DNA from: Mastigamoeba balamuthi
Taxonomy: Eukaryota; Evosea; Mastigamoebida; Mastigamoebidae
Direction: 5' to 3'
Assembly (NCBI GenBank): GCA_902651635.1
Contig: CACRSC010000003.1
Coordinates: forward strand, 262,731-326,730
DNA: 64,000 bases
The notes beneath the pieces were generated by a model. The model did not search any database. It was not told where the DNA came from and saw only the letters and a program-made list of their open reading frames with translations. The first letter of the stretch is position 1. Each line of letters opens with the position of its first letter. The position numbers and the translations under genes were made by a program. Of this stretch, positions 54,715 to 64,000 are shown piece by piece.

Positions 54715-57700
54715 TCAAGCCGTGACAACGAAATAGAGTGAGTTGGTGTGGGGGATCGCCTGGTAGCACTTGAACGCCGCACTTTCGAAAGCCGCTATGA
54801 ACTCCCTCTCCGTGAACAGCGTGAAGCGGTTCATATCGAACACGATACGCGACTCGATTACCTCCCCGCCTGGCAGACGCCTGGCCGTCACCTGCTGCGT
54901 GTGCGTCAGAGCACGCCCGCACAGCTCGTTTGCCTCCCACTGCGACAGCGTCCATCCATTCGAGTTCCCCTGCCATGTGACACTGTGCGTTGTTGGCACG
55001 AAAGTGTATCAGAACCGCAACGCAGCAATGAGGTTATGCTGTTAGCACGTCTTGGTGTAGTCGGCACTCCTGTCCTCGGAGAAGTTCGGCGTGTTGAAGA
55101 TGAAGACGCCGCCGGGCATCATCACAGAACGGATCTTGCAGAACACGTCTGCCAGCGACTGCGTGCTCGCGACGTAGTTGATTGACTGCCTGCAAACGAC
55201 AGTGTGGTACTCTGCGAAATGCGGCGGGCTGTGAGCGGCTTTCCTCGCAGGGAACGAAGACGTACTGGACGGCAGCTTCAGCGACTCCAAGGCACAGACA
55301 TGGTAGTCGAACGACCCTCCGAGCTTTGACTTAGCCACCTTCAGCATTCCAGCGTTCTACTGTCGTGTGAGCGAGTGCGCGCAGGCGTGACGAGCTTACC
55401 GAGTCACAGAGAGTAATGTTGGAGTAGCCCATCGAGGAGAGCACCTTGGCCACCTCGCCAGTCCCAGAGGCCAGGTCCAGGACAGAGCCGTGCTGTGGGG
55501 AGAGCCCATGCGGTGTGAGACAGCAGGAGGCAGTTTGAGTGCGAGTGCCTTGTCCTGGGCGTTATTGGCAACAATCTCGTAGAACCTCTTGCTCTCCTGG
55601 AATCTGGCGTAGCTGAGGTCGTACATCTCTGGCATCGTCGTGTACACGTTGTGCTTCAGCAACTCGTCGACTGCAGCCGGTCTCGGTGAGATATCAGAGA
55701 GCGGGAAAAGACTCGCGCTTACGGATGGCGTCCATGCTCTTCCCCACACAGATGATGCCGTGGTTTTTCAGACCGATGAGGTCCGAGCCCGAGCGCGATG
55801 CCGTGCCGACGACCTCGTCGTAGTCCTCCTGCGTCCCGGGCGCGTAGTCGTTCTCTGTCCACGTCCTGGCCCCCGGGAACACGTGCGCGTGGAGGATGAC
55901 GTTCACGTCCGGGCGCAGCTTGAAGAGCCCCGCGGCCACATTGGCGTTGAGCGACGCCTTCTCGCCGCCGGCCGACGACACGCGGACGACTCTGCTGGCC
56001 GTGTCGACGCTCTCGACGAAGACGGCGGGGTCCGCGTGGCTCTTGGACGAGCCCCTCGCGGTGATCAGGAAGCCGCCGCTGGGCACGCGCACGGCGACGA
56101 ACCCGAACTCGGGGACCGACTCGCCAGTGGCGTGCGTGCTCAGGAACGGGAGGAACAGGCCCAGGGCGAGGCAGCGGCTGACGCAGCTGGAGAACACCGC
56201 GATCTGCTCCGCGTGCTTCTGCAGGTACGCAGAGTCCTTGGCGACCTCGGAGTGGTAGTGCCTCGAAGAGATCCTCCTCTCCAGGACCTCCGTGAGGTGC
56301 CGCGGCAGGTCCGAGGTCGTGGTGGGCATCACGCTCTTCTCGGGCGTGATGATCACAGTGAGCCTCTCGCGCAGGCCCGTCCCGGCGACGACCGTGTTGG
56401 CCACGACGAGGTTCGCGTGCACCTTGACGACGCTCTTGTAGCCGACGTCCACGAGCTCGTCGAGCGACACGTCGACGAGGAGCTTGAAGGCTACGAGGAA
56501 CAGCCCCGGGTGCCAGCGCTTGACGTGCGAGATGACCTTGGGCAGCAGCCCGAGCTTGATGGTCATCTCTGCGCAGTCGCTCGACAGCTTCGTGCCCTCG
56601 TTGTGCTCCTTGGGCCCGTAGTCCGACACGGCCGCCGCGAAGATGCCCGCGTCGGGCCTCTCGCCTGGCGGCGCGCTGAGCACGCGCTCGCAGGCAGCGT
56701 AGTACTCCTCGAAGGTGTAGTACTCGATCTCGCGCAGCCTCGACTTGACGGCCTCGTAGGTGGCGCGCAGTGCCCGCAGCCTCTCAAGCTCCTTGGCCGC
56801 GTCGGCGTCGAGCGACATGGACATGCTACGCAGGAACGGCCTGCGGGCGCTGCGGGCGTGGAGGTACGTGACCCTGTGGCCGGCCAGCAGGAACGCCTCG
56901 GCGATGCTGGCGCCCGTGACGCCCTGGCTGAGGTTGCTGATCGTCCTGACGCCGTCGATCAGCACCGACGTGCCGCCGCTGGTGATGAACACGTGCAGCT
57001 GCCTCTTCTGCGCACCGCGCGGGGAGGGCTGCGCTGGCACCGCCGCTGCGACAGGGGCGGGGCAGGGCTGCTGCTGCTGCTCAGAGTACATCAGCCTGCA
57101 GGCCTCCGCGAGGCGTGCCACGCCCGCCTCCATCGCCGCCCTGTCGTTGGCGACGAAGTTGAGCCTCGTGTACGGCCTCGCCTTGCCGTCGAGGCACGAG
57201 AAGGCGCTGGGCTGCAGCTCGACGCCCCTCTCGGCGCAGAGCTCGACGAGCCGCTGGGGCCCTGCCGTGTGCGCGGCGTCCCAGGAGAACCTCAGGAACA
57301 CGCCGGCGGTGGGCACCTCCCACGAGACCCTGCCCCCGAGCCTGCCGGGCCCGAACTCGGCCTCGAGCCTGCCGACCATCGCCGCGCAGCTCGTCGCGAG
57401 CCGCTCGCGCATCGCGGGCAGCGCCTCGGGCAGCTCCCTGAGCGCGGCGAGCGCCGCCCTCTGGCAGAGCGTCGACGTGAAGCCGTCGCAGGTCAGCTTG
57501 GCCGACTTGAGCCCGCGCTCGACCTCGTCGCCTCCGCAGTGCGCCACGAAGCCGACGCGGAGCCCCGGGCCCAGGACCTTGCTGAGCCCCCCGACGAGCA
57601 GCACACGCGCGGGCGCCAGGGCGAACAGCGAGGGCGTCTTGACGACGGGCGAGGAGAAGACGCTGAGGTCGTAGGGCCTGTCCTCGACGACGTCGCAGCC

Positions 57701-58285
57701 GAGCTCCAGCGCCCGCGCTGCGACGCCCGCGAGCTGCTCGGGCCCCATCAGCTCTCCGCCCGCAGCAGCCGAGTCCGCCGCGTGTGCCGGCGACGCGTAG
57801 ACGACGGCGCCCGGGCGCATGAGGGCGAGCAGCTGCGCGGGGGTCTCCCAGGGCAGCAGCTCGGAGGTCGGCAGCAGGGCCCTGAGTGCGCGCAGGGCGC
57901 CGAAGTAGCAGGGCTGCTGGACGAGCACCGCGGGGGGCGCGGGGCGCGGGCGGCGCGCGAGGTGCGCCAGGGCCAGCGCCAGGGCCTGCTGGCCGCCGCT
58001 CGTGACGACGGCGCGGGCGCCCTGGGGCCACGCGGCGCCGGCGTGGGTCTCGTGGACGCGGACGATCTCGTGGCGGAGGTCCTGAGGTTGGGACGAGGCG
58101 GCCAACGAGTAAGCAGCGCCCACAGGGAGGGGGGAAGGGGAGAGGGAAGGGGGGCGCACGGGCTCGCCGAGCGGGTCCGAGTAGCTGAGGAGGTCCGAGG
58201 GCTGCACAGAGCGGATGGAGCGCTCGAGCAGATGCTCGAGGGCATCGAAACGCCCGAGAGAACCACCGGCGAACGACACGGCCAT
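54715..58285 (-). CDS. four-domain fusion: PLP aminotransferase / phosphopantothenate-cysteine ligase / class II aldolase / methyltransferase
   Basis: Exons 58160-58285, 55723-58081, 55549-55670, 55400-55492, 55266-55356, 55049-55211 and 54715-54982; 1073 residues. Residues 1-390: fold-type I aminotransferase (VVTSGGQQALAL, PCYFGALRAL, DVVEDRPYDL, PLP lysine in GGLSKVLGPGLRVGF near 209, TRLNFVA). Residues 400-650: eukaryotic phosphopantothenate-cysteine ligase, the CoA step joining Cys to 4'-phosphopantothenate (FITSGGTSVLIDGVR, GASIAEAFLLAGH, AAVSDY near 524, LVAFKL). Residues 680-830: class II aldolase/adducin fold with zinc HAH near 774 and LKNHGIICVGKS. Residues 835-1073: class I methyltransferase (SVLDLASGTGEVA, VVCRQSINYV, PGGVFIFNTPN). 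The first three lie in one exon. The methyltransferase is joined by a canonical 52-nt intron. A 78-nt in-frame intron (58082-58159) and a GC-donor intron (donor 55547-55548) were inferred. Confidence 0.85.
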
Positions 58286-58794
58286 CTTTTTACTGCGAGT
58301 AGTATCTTCCTCGAGATATTTCTTCCTTGAGATATCGATCAGGGATCGGCCTCCATCCTCCAAACAACCAGGGGATGGGAGCCGTGGGTATGCGATACAA
58401 AGCGAACAGCAGGACATCCGAGGTCTTCCCTCCGACGCTTGTTGTTTTTTGTACAAGAGAGCAAGGGAACACCATGTGAGTGGGGAAATGAGGCCAAATG
58501 AGAGCCTGTCTCCATAGACCACAGCACCGCGCGGCGGGCCACCCTTGCCATTTGAATGGGCCTGCGCGCTGTGGATTCAGCAAGGATATCTCCGCCCAGT
58601 ATCTCCGAGAAGATATTCCTAATGTGAGGCGCGGATCCCCCAATTTACTCTTGTCCTCGGGCATTCCCCGGCGCCTCCCCCCGCTCCCAGCTGGCACGGA
58701 GACCCTGCGGCGGGTTCGCACCTGTGGGCACGTGCAGCGCGCTGGTTGGCCCGGGACCCCCAGAGCCCCCCGGCCGTGACACCCCCCGCGAGCC
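58286..58794. promoter_or_regulatory. divergent promoter between fusion enzyme and cytochrome b5-domain gene
   Basis: Adjacent to the minus gene are AGATATTTCTTCC and GAGATATCGATC (58313-58340). Near the plus gene are AGTATCTCCGAGAAGATATTCC (58598-58619). These are the densest GATAT motifs in the window together with those before calcineurin. Confidence 0.4.
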
Positions 58795-59995
58795 ATGGAG
58801 CGCGTCTTCACCCGCTCCGAAGTATCCCGCCACGCGACGCCCGAGGACGCCTGGATCATCGTCTCTGGCCGCGTCTACGACATCACGCTCTGCCTCAAGA
58901 AGCACCCGCCGGGCCTTGTGCGTCCCGCGGGCCCCGCCTCGTTTCTTTTCCTCGGTCGGTTTTTTTCTCCCGTATCCCCGGCCCGACCTCCTTAAAACAG
59001 AAACTGAACACCGCCCCTCCCCCGCTCGACGACGCGGCGACTGACTGACGGGGCTTCCGCCTCCCCAGGACGCGGTGCTGCCGCACCTCGGCAAGGACTG
59101 CACGGAGGTGTTCAACTCGACGCACTCGGAGGGCACGCAGGAGCGGCTGCTGAAGCAGTGCGACCTCGGGCGGGCGGTGGCCGCCGTCCACGTGCACGCG
59201 CTGCTGTCGTCGGCGGCCTCGGAGGGCGACGCGGGGGCCGCCGCCGGGGGCCAGGGCCAGGGCCACCCGATCCAGCGGTCCAAGACGCTGCCCGACCTCG
59301 CCAACTCGTCGCCCCCGTCGCCCCCGTCGAGCCCCGTCGACGGGTCGCCCGTGCACAAGAGCTTCGACGGCGCCATCCCCGTCCTCGCCGTCGAGCAGCC
59401 GCACGGGCCCGCGGCACTCTCGGCGCCGGCCGCGTGCAGGCTGCCGCAGGGCCCCCCGCTGCCCGTCATCGAGGGCCTCAGGGCCGGGGCGGGCGCTGTT
59501 GCGACGGACGCCGCGCAGCAGAAGATGAGCCCGTCGAGGCTGCGGGTCAGCTCGCTGGGCAAGGACTGCCCCAAGCCCGCCGACTGGCAGCAGCAGAGGT
59601 CGCCAGAGGGCTCGCCGACGGGGTCGCCCGACTCGTCGCCCAAGGTCCCGGGGCTGGACGTGGCCGCGGCAGGGGCGGCGTGCTCGCCGTCGATGAAGAC
59701 GAGGCCCGGGTCGCCCCGCGGGCTGACGGTGCACATGAACGAGATCGCGCTCGACGGCAGGAAGAAGCCGCAGCTCAACCGCATGAGGAGCAGCCCCAAC
59801 GTGCTCTGCGTGCGCCTCGGGGGGTCGCCCGAGGCCGTGCGCGCGTCGCCGCCCGAGAGGGCCCCGCCGCTGCAGCCGCTGAGCTGCAGCGACGGCGACG
59901 TGCAGGGGCTCGCGGTGTTCCCGCCGCCCCCACAGGCCGACGCCAAGCCACAGAACGTCTCCCCCTCGAGCGACCTCGGCAGCGCGGCTCAGTAA
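58795..59995 (+). CDS. cytochrome b5-like heme-binding domain with long disordered tail
   Basis: Exons 58795-58917 and 59069-59995; 349 residues. The b5 domain (about 1-75) reads VFTRSEVSRH, EDAWIIVSGRVYDIT, LKKHPPGL with the first heme His (HPPG for the usual HPGG), then LGKDCTEVFNSTHSEG with the second heme His. The remaining 270 residues are Ser/Pro-rich with several SP and RSKTLP-type motifs that look like kinase and 14-3-3 sites. There is no membrane anchor. It is likely a soluble electron carrier or heme sensor with a regulatory tail. Confidence 0.86.
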
Positions 59996-60283
59996 CACTC
60001 GCGAGAGACCCCCCACTCCTCGAACTCGCGGGGAGGGGGTGGCCATCCACCCCCTCCCCCTCCCACCACACGCACGCACCCCACACGCAGCACGCTCGCC
60101 CCCACATGTCAATTGAAAGACCACCCCACCGCAGATTGCAAAGATAAAAACCTGTTGTTTTGTTTTGGACAATTCCCTCTACCAACTACCGCGCGCCGTG
60201 TCCGCAGTCACAACTCTAAGGGAGAGGAAGGGGGAGGGAGGGGGCTAATAAGCTGGCCTGACGCCTCTAGTGCTGCCGAGCTT

Positions 60284-61459
60284 TCAGTGGCGCGCAACGG
60301 CGCTGCTGTCTGCCACCGCTGCGGCCGGCGCGTACTCTGCGGGCGCAGAGAAACGCGCGCGCAGAGCGTCGCACTCGTCGCGCAGCTTCTCGCACTTGAC
60401 CCTGAGGTCCTTGGCCGTGTTGGCCTCTGCGCGCAGCTCGGCCACCTCATGGCAGAGCGTGGCGACGGCCTTCTGCGCCTCGGCGAGGCCCTGCTCGGCC
60501 GTCTTGAGCTGCAGGTCCCTGACCTGCAGCCTCGTCGTGATGTCCTTGAGCTTGCGCGTCACCTTGGCGTTGGCCGTCTTGAGCGCGGCCACCTCGTCGC
60601 TGCCGGCGGGCCTCGGCGAGGTCGTCGCCGTCGTCGTCGCTGCGACGGCGGCGGCCGCCTCGGCGCACCGCGACCTGGCGGCCTCGGGCCCCGCGGCGGC
60701 GACGGCGAGCGCCTTCTGGAGGTCCTCGACCTTGGCCTTGAGCACAGCGATCTCCCGCTGCGACGCTATGAAGCGCTGCTCGGCGTGCACGCAGACGGCC
60801 TCGAGCCTCGCCTCGCGCGCGGCCGTCTCGCCCGACGCCGCGGCCGCCGCGCCGTCGCTGCCGCCGGCGCCCGAGTCGCCGGGCGGCCGCGTGAGCGGGC
60901 ACGAGTGCGCGGGCGAGCGGCGCAGCGCTGTCTTGAGCTGCTCGTTGCGCTCGCGCAGCTCCGCGGCGTCGCGTAGCGCGGCGGCCAGCTGCTCGGTCAG
61001 CTGCGCGATCGACGCCCTGCTGGCCTCCTCCTCCCCCGCCAGCCGCTTCAGCAGGAACGCGTTCTGCGAGCGCAGCACCGCCATCTCCGCTGCTGCCTGC
61101 GCGCTCTCCTCGACCACCGCCGCGTACTGGTGCGCCGGCGGGGGCGTCTCGAGGGGCCGCTGGCGCTTGGCCGGGGGCTCGGACCACGGGGCGAGGCCCG
61201 CAAAGGCCTCGGCGCCCGGGAACCTCGGCGCGTCCTGCGTCGGCCTCATCAGCGCTGGGTACGCAAGACGAAATGCCGGAAGGACCTGCGGCTGCGCTCG
61301 CAAGCGAGGGAAGGGGCGGTGGGGTGCAGTGAGATCAACAGCCACTGCTTCGCTCTGGTGCAGTTTGCCGGACACATCACACAGACGCGAAAAAGCAAAA
61401 TAAAAAGTGCGAAATGCGCCAGTAAAAAACGAAGACGCAGGGCAGCTGACCTGGGCCAT
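60284..61459 (-). CDS. coiled-coil protein, function unknown
   Basis: The main exon 60284-61234 is preceded by a possible 9-nt coding exon (MAQ, 61451-61459) across a 216-nt intron; otherwise translation may start at the Met in LMRPTQDAPRF. About 319 residues. There is a basic PPAKRQRP motif near the N-terminus, then long heptad helices: MAVLRSQNAFLLKRLAGEEE, LTEQLAAALRDAAELRERNEQL, IAVLKAKVEDLQKAL, and VAELRAEANTAKDLRVKCEKL. An Ala/Thr-rich linker interrupts the coil. Probably a structural or motor-adaptor protein; no family can be assigned. Confidence 0.7.
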   Translation of the reverse strand: MAQVSCPASSFFTGAFRTFYFAFSRLCDVSGKLHQSEAVAVDLTAPHRPFPRLRAQPQVLPAFRLAYPALMRPTQDAPRFPGAEAFAGLAPWSEPPAKRQRPLETPPPAHQYAAVVEESAQAAAEMAVLRSQNAFLLKRLAGEEEASRASIAQLTEQLAAALRDAAELRERNEQLKTALRRSPAHSCPLTRPPGDSGAGGSDGAAAAASGETAAREARLEAVCVHAEQRFIASQREIAVLKAKVEDLQKALAVAAAGPEAARSRCAEAAAAVAATTTATTSPRPAGSDEVAALKTANAKVTRKLKDITTRLQVRDLQLKTAEQGLAEAQKAVATLCHEVAELRAEANTAKDLRVKCEKLRDECDALRARFSAPAEYAPAAAVADSSAVARH

Positions 61460-61967
61460 GACGTGCGGTGCCGCCGCCGCCTTGGAGTCGCGCTGCGCGC
61501 ACGCCGCGGACGCGAGATCGTCGACTGCGGGTGCCGGCGCGGGGGGCGTGAGAAACTGCGATGTATTTGCGATTTTGCTCGGCTGTGCCCCGCACTTGTG
61601 CCCAGGAGCGAAGAGGGGCCGAGCGGCGACGCGCCCAGGCGGTCGGGGAAAGGGGCAGGCTGGTTCATCGCCATCGGGGGCGTTTTCCTTCTGCTCACCA
61701 CAGAAGAATCGCAGGCCTCTGCGATAGAAAAGACGGCTTCCTCAACAGGGGGGAATCCACAGACGCAACGAAGAACCAATATCTTCTGGAAAAACAAGCA
61801 AGATTTTGGTGATGTGTCACTCAGACCTCCTTTTGCTGCCTGCTCGCCCGAACAGGAAGGAGATTCTATGCATCGTACTGATTTTCCCGCAGCTTCCAGG
61901 AATCGATCCTCTGTACGGGAAAACTGGAGACAGACATCGGCCGGCAAAAATAACACCGCCAGCGGCG
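61460..61967. promoter_or_regulatory. divergent promoter region
   Basis: About 500 bp between the coiled-coil gene and the gene starting at 61968. No conserved ORF. Confidence 0.35.
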
Positions 61968-62678
61968 ATGTGCATGCGCGGGAGGTGGTCCAGGGAGGAG
62001 ATCCGCCAGGTGGCTCTGGCGATGGCCGAGGCGTTCCACCCGCGGCTGGGCAGCGACAGCCCAGCGTCGCTGCTGCCCCAGTGGCTCGCCTTCTCCGTCG
62101 TCGATCTCGCGCACCGCTGGATCCCCGCCAGCGACCCGCTCGAGTTCGGCCGCACGTACCGCGCCGCGGGCTGCTGGCTGCTGCTCGTCGAGTGCTGCTC
62201 GCCCAGCGTCTGCGACGACGGCCGCAGCGCGACGCGCATCCAGCTGCAGAGCACCCACGGCGACGCCCTCTTCGTCTTCGAGCGCCCGCACGGCTTCGAC
62301 TTCCGCGAGGCCGTGCTCTGCGCGTGGGACCACAAGTCGCCGCGGTTCGGGATGCTGGCGGAGCCCCGGGCGCTGGCCAGGAGCCCCATCGCGTCGGAGC
62401 AGGGCCAGCTGATGACGCAGCCGCAGGTCGCGGACCTCAGGGACAGGGACTTCAGCGAGGCGGCGCCCGGCTCGCGCTGGCCAGCCTCGGCGCGGTGGCA
62501 GCGGCAGGTCGGGGTTCTCGTCGAGGTGCTCGTGGGTCGCGTCGTGGTCCGGTTCGCGGGCCGGAACGCCGTGTTCGAGGGCGAGGGAACTGGCGGCGGC
62601 GTCACAATTGACCTGCCCTTGAAGCGCAGACCTGAGGGCGCAAGGGTGCAGCCCTTCGCGGTTCTCCCCCGGCGATAG
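61968..62678 (+). CDS. hypothetical protein, intronless
   Basis: 236 residues from MCMRGRWSREEIRQVALAMAEAFHP. The frame stays open 160 nt further upstream, so the start is uncertain. Strong third-position GC and family-like wording (WLAFSVVDLAHRWIP, LLLVECCSPSVCDDG, ALFVFERPHGFDF, ARWQRQVGVLVEVLVGRVVVRFAG) indicate a real gene. The C-terminal part looks beta-rich. I do not recognise a domain. Confidence 0.6.
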   Translation: MCMRGRWSREEIRQVALAMAEAFHPRLGSDSPASLLPQWLAFSVVDLAHRWIPASDPLEFGRTYRAAGCWLLLVECCSPSVCDDGRSATRIQLQSTHGDALFVFERPHGFDFREAVLCAWDHKSPRFGMLAEPRALARSPIASEQGQLMTQPQVADLRDRDFSEAAPGSRWPASARWQRQVGVLVEVLVGRVVVRFAGRNAVFEGEGTGGGVTIDLPLKRRPEGARVQPFAVLPRR

Positions 62679-63456
62679 CTACACTTCTTGCTCACCGGGT
62701 GTGCCCTGCGCAGCACTGCAGGATCCAACAGCACTGTTGGTTGTATTCAATGCTGGCCTGGTTTCAGAGTTTTTCGTGTTCCGCAACTCCAAATTGCGTT
62801 GTTGTCTGTTCAGAGATATATGAACTCCGCTCCGCCGACCCACTCGAGCCCTCCCGAGCCCTCCTCTCCTCCATGCTGTCATACTTGAGCCCTGGCAGTT
62901 CCGTACTTGAGTGCTGCAGCTGTACTGTAGCAACTCAACGTGCTTGTGGGCATACATTAGATGATGCTCAAACTCGCATGCAAATGCGAAGACTGCCCAT
63001 GAAGCCCGAGGCATCAGCCTCTTCACACTTCTGCCCCGGCGACGGAGACACCAATTGCTCGCCGTCGCCGTTGAGAGTGTCCGCTGCGCTGAATTGATAA
63101 TGTGAACATTCAGGCAACGGCCCTCAGTGAGTTTTTCCTCAACTCCGGTTTCAGTTTGCCGTGCGCGGGAGAAAAAACGCCTCGGCGGGTGAGTCACCAC
63201 TGCAGCCCGCTCCACCCCGACCCGCGCGAGCGACCAAACGAGTCCTCCTCGACGCCCCCGTGCTGTGGCACCGCAGTCCCGTCAGTGCCCGAGTGCCCCA
63301 TTCAGCCGCACGAGAGATTATTCGGAAATATCGCACCCGGGCAATCCGTTATTTTGCACCACACGGTTTTTTGGGCCCCGGTGTCCCACCTCTCTGTAGG
63401 CACCCAACCCCGAGCTCAGCTCCGCCTTCCCACCCCACCCCGCAACGCCCCCTGCG
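62679..63456. other. intergenic, no supported gene
   Basis: Lower GC than flanks. Contains AGAGATATATGAAC at 62813-62826. Promoter of the last gene lies at its right end. Confidence 0.4.
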
Positions 63457-64000
63457 ATGAGCTGGAAGTACTGGGCCGCCGAGTTCGAGGCCAAGACGCG
63501 CGCCATACGCGAGTTTGAGGAGCACATCTGCCGCCGCGCCAAGGACGCCCGCAAGCACGTCGAGCTGCTGAGGAAGACCCTCCAGCACGTCGTCTACCCG
63601 CAGACCGGAGAGCAGACGCACGCCCAGCCCGTCCACCCCCCCCAGCCCAGCGCCCCCTCTCACCACACGGGCGGCGCGCAGGACGGTGAACAGCGTGTGG
63701 CAGGCGGTGCAGGAGTCGCAGGCGGCGCGGGTGCAGGCGTACAGAAGCCTCGCGGAGAAGCTCGACGAGCTCCACGAGAGGCTCGACGTGATGGTCACCG
63801 ACCAGGACGAGAAGTGCCGCAGCGTGCGCCTGCCCTCCCTCGGTGGCCGCCCCTCCGCTGACACAGGGGCGGGACGGCCTTGGGCAGGTGCGAACGCGGG
63901 GCAACGCCCTGGAAGACGAACTGAAGGTGGCGAGAGAAAAGGTCGAGGCGGAGAAGGAGCGCGTGGGGCGCCTGCAGCGGGAGTTAGCCTCGCGGAGGTC
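63457..64000 (+). CDS. coiled-coil protein, possibly F-BAR-like, 5' part only
   Basis: Exons 63457-63594 (or 63591), 63704-63823 and 63888 onward; the gene continues past the window end. It begins MSWKYWAAEFEAKTRAIREFEEHI, then long charged helices (HVELLRKTLQHV, AVQESQAARVQAYRSLAEKLDELHERLDVM, LEDELKVAREKVEAEKERV). The early aromatic WKYW and the helix pattern with AVQESQ resemble the start of an F-BAR (FCH) domain, which would bind curved membranes, but the sequence is too short to be sure. Confidence 0.6.

Noticed and set aside
55493-55521. 29-nt GT-AG intron in the methyltransferase part
   Set aside because: A 56-nt GC-AG intron from 55548 gives the usual length and the same frame.
55640-58330. 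896-codon open frame on the plus strand
   Set aside because: Antisense of the fusion-enzyme gene; Arg/His/Gly-rich wording without motifs, produced by G/C at third positions.
1-64000. CRISPR arrays, bacterial operons or prophage
   Set aside because: No spaced direct repeats or phage genes; all supported genes are eukaryotic and spliced, so such features are not expected.

Overview
The window is nuclear DNA of a free-living protist with a compact, GC-rich genome. Genes lie on both strands, close together, and are cut by many short introns (mostly 35-125 nt, donors often GTGCGC or GTGAGC, branch-like CTNAC or CTGAC just before the acceptor). The gene set is plainly eukaryotic: a Rac-type GTPase, calcineurin A, a MAK/ICK-type RCK kinase, PRP18, the t-UTP protein WDR75/Utp17, a TM2-domain protein, PAQR, F-box/LRR, a cytochrome b5 domain and NADP-dependent isocitrate dehydrogenase. 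The RCK kinase suggests a flagellated lineage. An amoebozoan such as an archamoeba (Mastigamoeba-like) would fit the base composition and Rac-type GTPase, but that is inference, not proof.

Layout. 1-5.9 kb: a coiled-coil nuclear-type protein (-), an atypical Rac GTPase (+), an unknown protein (-) and a TM2D gene (+). 5.8-12.2 kb: an AT-rich, gene-poor island holding an uncharacterised repeat-type gene (-), a divergent ORF and a decayed pogo-family DNA transposon. 12.2-15.4 kb: two tandem secreted paralogues. 15.8-25 kb: a PH-domain protein (-), tail-anchored calcineurin A (+) and glucose-6-phosphate dehydrogenase (-). 24.3-27.7 kb: PRP18 (-), interrupted by a 960-N assembly gap whose two flanks are the same 508 bp. 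28-33 kb: a cupin, an F-box/LRR protein and an RCK kinase (all +). 33-39 kb: PAQR (-) and WDR75/Utp17 (+). 39.6-44.1 kb: three + genes of unknown function, the outer two paralogous. 46-52.7 kb: a zinc-finger protein (+), IDH (-) and a Sel1-repeat protein (-). 52.7-54.7 kb: an AT-rich island with three identical tRNA-Met genes. 54.7-58.3 kb (-): a four-domain fusion of PLP aminotransferase, phosphopantothenate-cysteine ligase, class II aldolase and methyltransferase. 58.8-64 kb: a cytochrome b5-domain protein, two uncharacterised proteins and the start of a coiled-coil gene that runs off the end.

Themes. G6PD and IDH both make NADPH, and the fusion enzyme carries the second step of coenzyme A synthesis. 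A Rac GTPase, a PH protein, calcineurin and an RCK kinase represent signalling. Long antisense open frames are common because of high GC at third codon positions and were left out. Several introns appear to use GC-AG borders, and others are multiples of three without a stop, so naive ORF calling misreads several proteins. Splice sites were placed by eye from reading frame, GT/GC-AG borders and family conservation; no alignment was run.
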